Source of the DNA: Gammaproteobacteria bacterium
GTDB lineage: Bacteria; Pseudomonadota; Gammaproteobacteria; Chromatiales; Chromatiaceae
Direction: 5' to 3'
DNA: 23,081 bases
NCBI GenBank assembly: GCA_019136395.1
Contig: JAGVUH010000608.1
Coordinates: forward strand, 1-23,081
Within the stretch, counting starts at the first letter, position 1, and each line of letters opens with the position of its first letter. The translations under genes and the position numbers were made by a program. Below are positions 15,289 through 23,081 of the stretch, piece after piece. The notes under the pieces were generated by a model. That model was given only the letters and a program-made list of their open reading frames with translations, did not search any database and was not told where the DNA came from.

Positions 15289-17736
15289 ATGGACAGCCTG
15301 AGACCCCCGCGGATGAAGGCGCAGTTGGAAAGGGCCGATGGCTCGGGACTCTTGCTCGGGGCCTTGGCCTTCAGCCTGGGCGTCGGACTCTTCTTCACCT
15401 TCCCCGAACTGCCCCCGGGGTGGGCCCTGGCCCTACCGGCGGCGGCCCTGGGCTGGCTGGCCAGTCACTGGCCACCGGCGCGGCTGCCCTGTCTGCTGGT
15501 GCTCGGGGCGCTCTGGGCGTATCTGGCGGTCGAGGAGCGCCTGGTCCAGGCCTTTCCCGTCGAGCTGACGAGCGCCGACTTGCGCCTGGAGGGGCGGGTG
15601 GCCTCCCTGCCGGAGGTCAAGCCGGGGACCACCCGTTTTCGCTTCCTGGTCGAACAGGCCTGGCGGGGGGAGGAGCGGCTGGCCTTCCGTGGGCCGGTGC
15701 GCCTCTCCTGGCGCGGGGCGCCGGCCCTGCAAGTGGGGGAGCGGCGGGCCCTGGGGGTAAGGCTCAAACCGCCCCACGGCTTTGCCAATCCGGGTGGGTT
15801 CGATTACGAACGCTGGCTGTTCCAGCAGGGCCTCCTCGCCACCGGCTATGTCCGGGAGGAGGGGGACCTGGGGCTGCTGGCGCCGGGACCGGGGCCCTTC
15901 GCCCTCGATCGCTGGCGCCAGCATCTGGGGGAGCGCCTGGGGGGACTGATTGCGGACTCCCCGGCCCGGGGGGTGATGCTGGCCCTGGTCCTGGGCGAGC
16001 GTGCGGCGATCCCGACGGAACAGTGGACCCTGCTGACCCGCACCGGGGTGAATCACCTGGTGGCCATCTCTGGGCTGCATGTGGGCCTGGTCGCGGCGAG
16101 TGCCTTCTTTCTCCTCCGCTGGGCCTGGTCGCGACGACCAAGCCTAGTCCTGCGGCTGGCGGCGCCCCGGGCCGGGGCCCTGGGCGGACTGGCCGCGGCG
16201 CTGCTCTATAGCGCCCTGGCGGGTTTCGCCATCTCCACGCAGCGGGCCCTGATCATGCTGGCGATGATCATGGCCGCCGTGCTCTGGGGACGGACGCCCC
16301 GCCTCTGGACCGGGCTCGCCGTGGCCCTGGCCGGGGTCCTGCTGCTGGACCCGGTGGGGGTCTTGAGCTATGGCCTCTGGCTGTCCTTTGGGGCGGTAGC
16401 CGCCCTGATTCTTGGGCTGGGCAACCGCCTCCCGGCGGCGGATCTCTGGGGCCGCTGGGGTCGGGCGCAGTGGGTGGTCGCCGTGGGCCTGCTGCCCCTG
16501 CTCTTGCTGCTCTTCGGCCGGGCCTCCCTGATCTCCCCGGCGGTCAATCTGGTGGCGGTCCCCCTTTTCAGCCTGGTGCTGTTGCCCCTGGTGCTGATCA
16601 CGGCCCTCCTCGCCCTGGTGCCGGGGCTGGAACTGCCCTGGATCTGGACCGCCGTCCTGATGGCCTGGCTGCTGGAGGGGCTGACGGCCCTGGCGGTCTG
16701 GCCGTGGGCGGCGGTGTCCCTCGGGGCGCGCCCCACCTGGGCCTGGGTGGCCGCCTTCGGCGGCGCCCTGCTGCTGCTCGCCCCCCGGGGCTTGCCCGGG
16801 CGCTGGCTCGGCCTGCCCCTGCTCCTGCCCCTGGTCGTGCTGCGGCCCCCAGCGCCCGGGCCGGGGGAGGCCTGGTTCCAACTCCTCGACGTGGGCCAAG
16901 GCTTGGCCGCCGTGGTCCGCACCTCCCGGCACCTGCTGGTCTTCGATACGGGACCGGCCTTCGCCGGCGGCTTCAATACCGGTGAGGCGGTGGTGGCGCC
17001 CTACCTGCGGGAGATCGGCGTCGACCGGATCGACACCCTGATCCTGAGCCATGCGGATCAGGACCACGCCGGTGGCCTGGCCAGCCTGGCGGCGGAGGTG
17101 CCCATCGACCGACTCCTGACCGGGGAGCCCGAGGCCCCGGACGTCCTGACGGCGGTCGGGAAGGTGGGTTTCCGGCCCGAGGCCCCAGACGTCGAGGGGG
17201 CGGTCGGGAAGGTAGGTCTCCGGCCCGAGGCCTGCCGCGCGGGCCAGGGCTGGACCTGGGATGGCGTCGAGTTCGCGGTCCTATACCCCGCCACGGCGGG
17301 GTTGGAGGGGAACGATGCCTCCTGCGTCCTGCGAGTGGCCACCCCGGGGGCCAGCCTGTTGTTGACAGGGGACCTGGGTCAGGCGGGGGAGCGCAGGCTG
17401 GTCCAAGACCGGCCCCTGACCGCTAGTCTGCTGGTGGCTGGCCACCATGGCAGCAATACCTCCACCAGCCGGGAATTGCTGCGGGTGGCGCGGCCCCAGT
17501 GGGTGCTCTATTCCAGTGGCTTCGCCAACCGCTACGGTTTCCCCGCCACGGTGGTCCGGGAGCGGGTGGCCGCCAGCGGGGCGGCGGAGCTGAACACGGC
17601 GGAGACCGGCGCCATCGGCTTTATCCTGACCCCCGCGGGCCTGCGGGGGCCCGACCTCTATCGCCCCCAGCACCGGCGGCTCTGGTCCCGACCCAGGGGC
17701 GCACCCGGGGGCCATGATCCCCAGCCTGAACGATGA
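15289..17736 (+). CDS. comEC: DNA uptake channel protein ComEC/Rec2
   Basis: ComEC forms the inner-membrane channel for single-stranded DNA during natural transformation. The protein (815 residues with this start) has N-terminal membrane helices and an extracytoplasmic OB-like region, a central multi-helix competence domain with NHLVAISGLHVGL, and a C-terminal metallo-beta-lactamase-like domain: LDVGQG (533-538), HADQDHAGG (from His588), TGD (Asp695) and GHHGS (His719, 720). Between the second and third of these lies a 16-residue tandem duplication. In-frame ATGs at 15232, 15289 and 15313 are possible; none has a convincing ribosome binding site, and the segment before 15289 is palindromic, so 15289 is a compromise. 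It heads the envelope gene block. Confidence 0.93.
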   Translation: MDSLRPPRMKAQLERADGSGLLLGALAFSLGVGLFFTFPELPPGWALALPAAALGWLASHWPPARLPCLLVLGALWAYLAVEERLVQAFPVELTSADLRLEGRVASLPEVKPGTTRFRFLVEQAWRGEERLAFRGPVRLSWRGAPALQVGERRALGVRLKPPHGFANPGGFDYERWLFQQGLLATGYVREEGDLGLLAPGPGPFALDRWRQHLGERLGGLIADSPARGVMLALVLGERAAIPTEQWTLLTRTGVNHLVAISGLHVGLVAASAFFLLRWAWSRRPSLVLRLAAPRAGALGGLAAALLYSALAGFAISTQRALIMLAMIMAAVLWGRTPRLWTGLAVALAGVLLLDPVGVLSYGLWLSFGAVAALILGLGNRLPAADLWGRWGRAQWVVAVGLLPLLLLLFGRASLISPAVNLVAVPLFSLVLLPLVLITALLALVPGLELPWIWTAVLMAWLLEGLTALAVWPWAAVSLGARPTWAWVAAFGGALLLLAPRGLPGRWLGLPLLLPLVVLRPPAPGPGEAWFQLLDVGQGLAAVVRTSRHLLVFDTGPAFAGGFNTGEAVVAPYLREIGVDRIDTLILSHADQDHAGGLASLAAEVPIDRLLTGEPEAPDVLTAVGKVGFRPEAPDVEGAVGKVGLRPEACRAGQGWTWDGVEFAVLYPATAGLEGNDASCVLRVATPGASLLLTGDLGQAGERRLVQDRPLTASLLVAGHHGSNTSTSRELLRVARPQWVLYSSGFANRYGFPATVVRERVAASGAAELNTAETGAIGFILTPAGLRGPDLYRPQHRRLWSRPRGAPGGHDPQPER
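17128..17232. repeat. 48-bp tandem duplication inside comEC
   Basis: Units 17128-17175 and 17176-17223 are near-identical, and a 9-base third start (CCCGAGGCC) follows. They encode EAPDVLTAVGKVGFRP and EAPDVEGAVGKVGLRP in the nuclease-like domain, keeping the frame. Confidence 0.85.
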
Positions 17737-17799
17737 TGCCGCATTGCCTGATCCCGGACCGCGCCACGCTGGGGATGAGTGCCGCCGGCACGCTTCGGG

Positions 17800-17831
17800 T
17801 ATCATGTCGGGCCTGAAATCGGGTCGGGAGG
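17800..17831 (+). promoter_or_regulatory. Possible -10 box and ribosome binding site for exbB
   Basis: TATCAT (17800-17805) is one base from the -10 consensus, but no clear -35 is seen. GGGAGG (17826-17831) lies 10 bases before the GTG at 17842 and decides that start over the ATG at 17854. Confidence 0.35.
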
Positions 17832-17841
17832 TGAGACTGCG

Positions 17842-18471
17842 GTGCTGGAGTTGATGAAGGCCGGCGGCTGGCTGATGTGGCCCATCCTGGCCTGTTCGGT
17901 GGTGGCCATGGCCATCGTCCTGGAACGTCTCTGGAGCCTGCGCCGCCGCCGGGTCATGCCCGCCGGTCTCATGGCCCAGGTCTGGCAGTGGCAGCGGGAT
18001 CAGGCCCTGACCCCGGAGCGCATCCAAGCCCTTGCCCAGAGTTCGCCCCTGGGGCGGCTGCTCAGCGCCGGGCTGATCAACCGCCAGCACAGCCGGGAGG
18101 TGATGAAGGAGGCCCTCAACGACGTGGGACGGCAGGTAGTGGCGGACCTGGAACGTAACCTGAACACCCTGGGCACCATCGCCGCCGTTTCCCCCTTGCT
18201 GGGCCTGCTCGGCACGGTCTTCGGCATGATCGATATCTTCACCGTCATCATCGACGCCGGGGTCGGCAACCCTGGCGTCCTCGCCGGCGGCATCTCCGAG
18301 GCCCTGATCACCACCGCCGCTGGCCTGACGGTGGCCATCCCCAGCCTGATGTTCCATCGTTACTTCAATGGGTTGGTAAGCCGCTACGCCCTGGCCATGG
18401 AGGAAGAGGCCCTGAATCTGGTGGAGGTCATCAAGGGCGAGCGCGAGGCCCTGCCGGAGGGCCTGGCGTGA
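17842..18471 (+). CDS. exbB: ExbB/TolQ/MotA-family proton channel protein
   Basis: ExbB-type proteins form the pentameric inner-membrane proton channel that, with ExbD, energises envelope processes through a TonB- or TolA-like partner. The 209-residue protein has three membrane helices (near residues 10-31, 110-133 and 152-175) and the conserved segment AAVSPLLGLLGTVFGMI, followed by GGISEALITTAAGLTVAIP. The GTG start is set by a well-placed GGGAGG. The stop overlaps the exbD GTG start (GTGA). In this conserved position before msbA/lpxK the exact partner of this ExbBD pair is not defined; no tonB is present here. Confidence 0.94.
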   Translation: MLELMKAGGWLMWPILACSVVAMAIVLERLWSLRRRRVMPAGLMAQVWQWQRDQALTPERIQALAQSSPLGRLLSAGLINRQHSREVMKEALNDVGRQVVADLERNLNTLGTIAAVSPLLGLLGTVFGMIDIFTVIIDAGVGNPGVLAGGISEALITTAAGLTVAIPSLMFHRYFNGLVSRYALAMEEEALNLVEVIKGEREALPEGLA

Positions 18472-19046
18472 ACCTGCGTCCCCAGCGCCCCGAGCCGCCG
18501 GACATCAACCTGGCGCCATTGATCGATGTCGTCTTCCTGTTGCTGATCTTCTTCATGGTCACCACCACCTTCCGGGACGAGGTCGGCATCAAGATCCAGC
18601 TCCCGGAGTCCGCCGGGGAGGCGGCGGCGGAGTCCCAACCCCTGATCCTCACTATCGACGCTGAGGGCTCTTACTATGTCAACGATCTCCAGGTGGCCGA
18701 TCGGCAACCAGCGACCCTGAGCAAGGCCCTGGCGGCGGCCATGGTGGAATTGCTCAGCCGCGGTTCCGCGGTGACGGCGGGGCAAGCTCAGGGATCCACC
18801 GCCGGGGACCCGCGGGAGCCGGCGGGGCTTGGCGGCAACCCGGGACAACCTGGCCAATTCCCGGGTGGCGACCGGGGATCCGCGGCGTCGGGGGCGGCGA
18901 TCCCCGCGCCCGGGGATTTGCCCCTGGTCCTCAAGGCCGATGCCCGCACCCCCCACCAGGCGGTGATGACGGCCATGGACGTGGCCAGCCGCCTGGGGCT
19001 GACGCGCCTGTCCTTCGCCGCCAGCCACTCCCAGGACCCGCCATGA
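18468..19046 (+). CDS. exbD: ExbD/TolR-family protein with a Gly/Pro-rich insert
   Basis: ExbD works with ExbB; its single membrane helix (about residues 15-34) has the essential proton-carrying Asp20 in APLIDVVFLLLIFFM. A periplasmic domain follows. At 192 residues it is about 50 longer than typical ExbD. The excess is residues about 99-150, a low-complexity Gly/Pro/Ala/Ser stretch (for example GLGGNPGQPGQFPGGD) placed between the first helix of the periplasmic domain and the conserved PLVLKADARTPHQAVM. The insert DNA contains the inverted repeat ACCCGGGA/TCCCGGGT (18838-18845, 18859-18866). The start GTG overlaps the exbB stop and the stop overlaps the msbA ATG, so the pair is tightly coupled to lipid A export. 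Confidence 0.93.
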   Translation: MNLRPQRPEPPDINLAPLIDVVFLLLIFFMVTTTFRDEVGIKIQLPESAGEAAAESQPLILTIDAEGSYYVNDLQVADRQPATLSKALAAAMVELLSRGSAVTAGQAQGSTAGDPREPAGLGGNPGQPGQFPGGDRGSAASGAAIPAPGDLPLVLKADARTPHQAVMTAMDVASRLGLTRLSFAASHSQDPP

Positions 19047-20821
19047 GTCATTTCGAAGCCCTGGCCTCCGGTTCGGCGCGAACCATCTACCTGCGCCTGA
19101 TCGGCTACGCCAAGCCCTACTGGCGCATGTTCGCCGTCTCCGCCGTCGGCATGGTGATCTACGCCCTCACCGAGCCCCTCTTCGCCGCCATGATGAAGCC
19201 CCTGCTGGACGGGACCTTCATCGACCGGGACATCAGCGTGGTCCAGTCCATGCCCCTGATCCTGATGGGGATCTTTCTGGTGCGGGGCATCGCTGGCTTC
19301 ATCAACACCTATTGCCTGCAATGGGTGGGTCAGCGGGTGGTGACCGACCTGCGCCGGGAGATGTTCGATCATCTGCTGCGTTCCCCGGCCCGCTACTTCG
19401 ACGGTCAGACCACCGGTCAGCTCCTAGCCAAGCTGACCTACAACGTGGAGAACGTGGCGGATGCCGCCACCAGCGCCGTCACCACCCTGATCCGGGACGG
19501 CATCACCGTCATCGGGCTGGTGGCCTACATGCTCTACGTCAACGTCATGCTGTCCGCCATCTTCCTGCTGGTGGGGCCGGCCATGGGGATTGCCATCCGC
19601 TACGCAAGCCGGCTCTTCCGCCGCCATTCCAAGCGCATCCAGGACCGGGTCGGGGAGCTCACCCACGTCGCCCAGGAGGCCATCGACGGCCAGCGGGTGG
19701 TCAAGGCCTTCGGCGGTCAGGCCCGCGCCCTGGAGCGCTTCACCTTCGTCAACGAGAAGACCCGCTCCCTGCAGATGAAGATGGTGGCCACCAATGCCAT
19801 CAGCGTGCCCTTGGTGCAACTGGTGGCGGCCATCGCCATCGCCGTCATCATCTACCTCTCCACCCTCCAGGGGCTGCGCGAGGACATCTCGGTCGGCACC
19901 TTCATGTCCTTCATTCTGGCGATGGGCCTGCTGCTGCAGCCGATCAAGAGCCTGACCTCCATCAACAAGCAGTTGCAGCGGGGCATCATCGCCGCCGACA
20001 GCCTCTTCGAGCTGATCGACTCGCCGACCGAGGTCGATGTCGGGACCCGCACCCTGGCGCGCGCCCAGGGGCGGGTGGAGATCCGCGACCTGACCCATGT
20101 CTACGACCCCGACAAGGGGCCGGTGCTCCAGGACCTGAGCCTGGTCATCGAGCCCGGGGAGACCCTGGCCCTGGTCGGGCGCTCGGGGAGCGGCAAGTCC
20201 ACCCTCGCCAACCTGCTGCCGCGCTTCTATGACCCTCAGGCCGGGGACATCCTGATCGACGGCATTTCCAGCCGGGACCTGACCCTGGCCAGCCTGCGCG
20301 CCCAGATCTCCCTGGTGACCCAGGACGTGGTGCTGTTCAACGACACCATCCGCAACAACATCGCCTACGGCTATCCGGGTGAACTGGACGAGGCGACCCT
20401 GGAGGCGGTGGCGGAGGCGGCCCATGCCCTGGACTTTATCCGCGACCTACCCCAGGGCTTCGACACCCTGATCGGCGACCGCGGGGTGCTGCTCTCCGGC
20501 GGCCAGCGCCAGCGCCTGGCCATCGCCCGCGCCATGCTCAAGGACGCCCCGATCCTCATCCTCGACGAGGCGACCTCGGCCCTGGACAGCGAGGCGGAGC
20601 GCCACATCCAGGCGGCCCTGGAGCAACTGATGACCAACCGCACCACCCTGGTCATCGCCCATCGGCTCTCGACCATCGAGCGGGCGAACCGCATCCTGGT
20701 CCTGGACCGGGGGCGGATGGTCGAGATCGGCACCCACGCCGAGCTGCTGGCCCGGGATGGCCATTACGCCCGGTTGCATCGCATGCAGTTCAACGAGGCC
20801 CCGGCGGAGACCTCGCCTTGA
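19043..20821 (+). CDS. msbA: Lipid A export ATP-binding/permease protein MsbA
   Basis: MsbA flips lipid A-core across the inner membrane. The 592-residue half-transporter has an N-terminal six-helix membrane domain starting YLRLIGYAKPYWRMF, and a C-terminal ATPase with Walker A GRSGSGKST (379-387), signature LSGGQRQR (484-491) and Walker B ILILDEATSALD (Asp508, Glu509). Its ATG overlaps the exbD stop. The last 13 codons, including the stop, are the first unit of a 41-bp tandem repeat that runs on into the gap before lpxK. Confidence 0.96.
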   Translation: MSHFEALASGSARTIYLRLIGYAKPYWRMFAVSAVGMVIYALTEPLFAAMMKPLLDGTFIDRDISVVQSMPLILMGIFLVRGIAGFINTYCLQWVGQRVVTDLRREMFDHLLRSPARYFDGQTTGQLLAKLTYNVENVADAATSAVTTLIRDGITVIGLVAYMLYVNVMLSAIFLLVGPAMGIAIRYASRLFRRHSKRIQDRVGELTHVAQEAIDGQRVVKAFGGQARALERFTFVNEKTRSLQMKMVATNAISVPLVQLVAAIAIAVIIYLSTLQGLREDISVGTFMSFILAMGLLLQPIKSLTSINKQLQRGIIAADSLFELIDSPTEVDVGTRTLARAQGRVEIRDLTHVYDPDKGPVLQDLSLVIEPGETLALVGRSGSGKSTLANLLPRFYDPQAGDILIDGISSRDLTLASLRAQISLVTQDVVLFNDTIRNNIAYGYPGELDEATLEAVAEAAHALDFIRDLPQGFDTLIGDRGVLLSGGQRQRLAIARAMLKDAPILILDEATSALDSEAERHIQAALEQLMTNRTTLVIAHRLSTIERANRILVLDRGRMVEIGTHAELLARDGHYARLHRMQFNEAPAETSP

Positions 20822-20946
20822 GCCTGCTGTTCACCGAGGCACTGACGGAGATCTCGCCTTCAGCATGCAGTTCTACACGGCACCGGCGGAGATCTCGCCT
20901 TGAGCATGCGGTTCAACGCGGCCCAGGCGGAGACCTCGCCTTGAGC
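20783..20946. repeat. Four 41-bp tandem repeats at the 3' end of msbA
   Basis: Units lie at 20783-20823, 20824-20864, 20865-20905 and 20906-20946, each of the form (a/c)tgc..gttc....ggc....cggagatctcgccttgagc with substitutions only. Unit 1 is the msbA end (MQFNEAPAETSP-stop); units 1, 3 and 4 keep the TGA, unit 2 has TCA. Because 41 is not a multiple of three, the frame shifts between copies. They fill nearly all of the msbA-lpxK gap. Confidence 0.9.
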
Positions 20947-20978
20947 CTGAGGCCTCGGGATGGCCCTGAGTGCCACCC

Positions 20979-21968
20979 ATGACGATCACAGACCTGTGGT
21001 ACGGCGGTCACCGGCTTTCCTGGCTGGCCTGGCTCCTGGTGCCCCTGGCCGGCCTCTACCGGTTGGTGGTCATGGCGCGGCGTCGGGCCTATGCCCAGGG
21101 CTGGCTGGCCAGCGAGCGGCTGACGGTGCCGGTGATCGTGGTCGGCAATCTCAGCGTCGGTGGCACCGGCAAGACCCCCCTGGTGCTGTGGCTGGTGGAC
21201 TGGCTGCGGGGCCAGGGCTGGCGGCCGGGGATCATCCTGCGCGGCTACGGCGGCCAGGCCCGGGACTGGCCCCAGGCGGTGCAGGCCATCAGCGATCCCA
21301 GGCTGGTGGGGGACGAGGCGGTGCTGCTGGCGCGCAAGGCTGGGGTGCCGGTGGTGGCGGGTCCGGACCGGGTCGCGGCGGGCCGGCTGCTGCTGGCGGG
21401 CAATGCCTGCGATATTTTGGTCAGTGACGATGGCCTTCAGCACCACCGGCTCCAGCGCGATCTTGAGATCCTGGTCATCGACGGCGAGCGCGGCTTTGGC
21501 AATGGCTTCTGCCTGCCCGCCGGGCCCCTGCGCGAACCCCGCGCCCGGGCGCGGGAGATCCCCCTGCGGGTCTGTACCGGGGGCCCGTGCCTGGGGGCCG
21601 AGCCTGTGACCCTGCGGGCGGGGGACCTGGTGAGCCTGCGCCTTCCCCCGCGCACCCAGCCCTTGAGCAGCCTCAAGGGGCGGCGGGTGACGGCCATCGC
21701 CGGGATCGGTAATCCCGAGCGCTTTTTTGCCCTGCTCCGCCAGGCCGGGCTCTTTGTGGACGCGCGCCCCTATCCGGATCATCATGCCTATACCGCCGCC
21801 GAGGCCGCCGCCTGGCCGCCGGGGCCCCTGATCATGACCGAAAAGGACGCGGTCAAGTGCCTGACCTTCGCTGGGGACAACCACTGGTATCTGCCGGTGG
21901 CGGCGGTTCCCAGCGAGGCCTTCGAACGTCAACTGTCCCAAGCCATTTCCGCGCTGAGCCATGGATAA
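20979..21968 (+). CDS. lpxK: Tetraacyldisaccharide 4'-kinase LpxK
   Basis: LpxK phosphorylates the 4' position of the lipid A disaccharide precursor at the inner membrane. The 329-residue protein (E. coli 328) starts with a membrane-associated helix ([19 protein letters not shown]), then the unusual Walker [13 protein letters not shown] (56-67), LRGYGG (88-92) and [10 protein letters not shown] (149-158), all family hallmarks. The ATG at 20979 is preferred to a GTG three codons earlier. No strong ribosome binding site is visible. Its stop overlaps the next gene by eight bases. Confidence 0.95.
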   Translation: MTITDLWYGGHRLSWLAWLLVPLAGLYRLVVMARRRAYAQGWLASERLTVPVIVVGNLSVGGTGKTPLVLWLVDWLRGQGWRPGIILRGYGGQARDWPQAVQAISDPRLVGDEAVLLARKAGVPVVAGPDRVAAGRLLLAGNACDILVSDDGLQHHRLQRDLEILVIDGERGFGNGFCLPAGPLREPRARAREIPLRVCTGGPCLGAEPVTLRAGDLVSLRLPPRTQPLSSLKGRRVTAIAGIGNPERFFALLRQAGLFVDARPYPDHHAYTAAEAAAWPPGPLIMTEKDAVKCLTFAGDNHWYLPVAAVPSEAFERQLSQAISALSHG

Positions 21969-22149
21969 GAAACTCCTCGAGATCCTCGTCTGCCCCCTGT
22001 GCAAGGGCCCCCTGTACTATGACAAGGCCGCCGCCGAGCTGATCTGCCGGGCGGATCGCCTGGCCTACCCGATCCGCGACGACATCCCGGTGATGCTGGA
22101 GGAAGAGGCGCGGGTCCTGCCGCCGGACGAGGAGGTGCCCAAGGCGTGA
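21961..22149 (+). CDS. Trm112-family small zinc-binding protein (YcaR-like)
   Basis: The 62-residue protein has CPLC (Cys11, Cys14), a third Cys29, and the family-typical [18 protein letters not shown]. Trm112 relatives in eukaryotes and archaea activate methyltransferases; the role of the bacterial YcaR group between lpxK and kdsB is not established. The start overlaps the lpxK end, showing translational coupling. Confidence 0.93.
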   Translation: MDKKLLEILVCPLCKGPLYYDKAAAELICRADRLAYPIRDDIPVMLEEEARVLPPDEEVPKA

Positions 22150-22284
22150 GCGGGGCAGGCCCAAGGGGCCGGGTCGATGCTAAGCCCTCTCAGGGGTTGA
22201 AAGTCCTGGTCACGGTCATGATCGGCTTGGGATCCGTTGGCGAGTTTTCGTTTCCGGCCAGCCATTTGTCGGCGTCGGGGTCCC

Positions 22285-23073
22285 ATGGCGCCCCCTAGCA
22301 CGAATTTCCGCATCATCATTCCGGCGCGCTACGGCGCCACCCGCCTGCCGGGTAAGCCCTTATTGACCATCGAGGGCAAGCCGCTGATCCAGTGGGTCTG
22401 CGAACAGGCCAGCCGGACGGGGGCCACGGAGATCCTGGTCGCCACCGACGACGAGCGCATCGCCGCCGCCTGTCGTGGCTTTGGGGCGCCCGTCGTCATG
22501 ACCCGCGCCGATCATCCCAGCGGCAGCGACCGGCTGGCGGAGGTCATTCGCCTCCTGGGCTGGCCCGGCGAGACCCTGGTGGTGAACCTCCAGGGTGACG
22601 AGCCCTGCATGCCGCCGGCCCTGGTCGATCAGGTGGCCGCCAGCCTCGCCGCTCACCCGGGGGTGGGCATGGCCACCCTGGCCTATCCGATCACCACCGC
22701 CGAGACCCTCTTCAACCCCCAGGTGGTCAAGGTCGTGACCGATGCCCGAGGACGGGCCCTCTACTTCTCCCGCGCCCCCATCCCCTGGCATCGCGAGGCC
22801 TTCGCAGGTGGCCAGCCCTGCCTGCCGCCGGGGGTGACTTACCTGCGGCATATCGGGCTCTACGCCTATCGGGCGGAATTTCTCCAGCGTTACGTCACCT
22901 GGCCACCGGCGCCGCCGGAACGGGCGGAATCCCTGGAGCAGTTGCGGGTTCTCTGGCAGGGGGAGGCCATCCAGGTCGATATCGCCGCTGAGATCCCCGG
23001 TCCCGGGGTGGACACGGCGGCGGACCTGGGGCGGGCGCGAGACTTTATCCGGTCCTTTCCACCCCGCCGGTAA
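22285..23073 (+). CDS. kdsB: 3-deoxy-manno-octulosonate cytidylyltransferase (CMP-Kdo synthetase)
   Basis: KdsB activates Kdo with CTP in the cytoplasm for attachment to lipid A. The 262-residue protein (E. coli 248) shows the nucleotide-binding start FRIIIPARYGATRLPGKPL, HPSGSDRLAE (76-85), NLQGDEP (100-106) and HIGLYAYRAEFL. The ATG at 22285 is chosen; the frame is open upstream from a TTG at 22237, but that part has no family similarity. The 135-bp gap after the Trm112-like gene shows no clear promoter or terminator. The stop is eight bases before the window end. Confidence 0.95.
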   Translation: MAPPSTNFRIIIPARYGATRLPGKPLLTIEGKPLIQWVCEQASRTGATEILVATDDERIAAACRGFGAPVVMTRADHPSGSDRLAEVIRLLGWPGETLVVNLQGDEPCMPPALVDQVAASLAAHPGVGMATLAYPITTAETLFNPQVVKVVTDARGRALYFSRAPIPWHREAFAGGQPCLPPGVTYLRHIGLYAYRAEFLQRYVTWPPAPPERAESLEQLRVLWQGEAIQVDIAAEIPGPGVDTAADLGRARDFIRSFPPRR

Positions 23074-23081
23074 CCGAGGGA

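Noticed and set aside
15132..15398. Small minus-strand open frame upstream of comEC
   Set aside because: It is Ser/Arg/Pro-rich, overlaps the comEC start and palindromic DNA, and has no recognisable family features.

Overview
The window is GC-rich DNA that reads as the chromosome of a purple sulfur gammaproteobacterium (Chromatiaceae-like). The main pointer is the hydrogenase operon hynS-isp1-isp2-hynL, the arrangement known from Thiocapsa roseopersicina and relatives. The rest (ppsR, lolCD, comEC, exbBD-msbA-lpxK-kdsB) is standard gammaproteobacterial content. No rRNA, tRNA, CRISPR array or intact insertion sequence was seen. All assignments come from reading motifs by eye; no search was run.

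Layout. Positions 1-2262 hold the 3' end of murI, ppsR on the minus strand, and a divergent small gene of unknown function. Positions 2263-9160 are the hydrogenase region: hypC on the minus strand, then on the plus strand a maturation protease (hynD-like), a half-length HupH/HyaF-family protein, and hynS-isp1-isp2-hynL, closed by a strong intrinsic terminator. The two electron-transfer genes sit between the hydrogenase subunit genes. Strong RNA hairpins lie before hynS and again between isp2 and hynL.

Positions 9344-11364 carry lolC and lolD for lipoprotein release. Positions 11422-14644 hold a minus-strand three-gene module: a macrodomain-like protein of unknown function, a membrane histidine kinase and an OmpR-family response regulator. 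Positions 14645-15288 have no gene but contain nested inverted repeats, a 105-bp element with near-perfect terminal inverted repeats, and three 7-bp direct repeats phased at 10 bp next to a candidate promoter. Positions 15289-23073 are an envelope block: comEC, exbB, exbD, msbA, lpxK, a Trm112-like gene and kdsB, mostly with overlapping starts and stops. In Pseudomonas the lol genes sit close to comEC-exbBD-lpxK-kdsB, so the signalling module looks like an insertion into a conserved neighbourhood.

The most interesting unexplained material is the macrodomain-like/kinase/regulator module with its phased-repeat promoter region, the structured RNA elements of the hydrogenase operon, and an unusual number of short tandem duplications with different unit lengths (9, 17, 21, 27, 41 and 48 bp). 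Several of these lie inside or at the ends of conserved genes.
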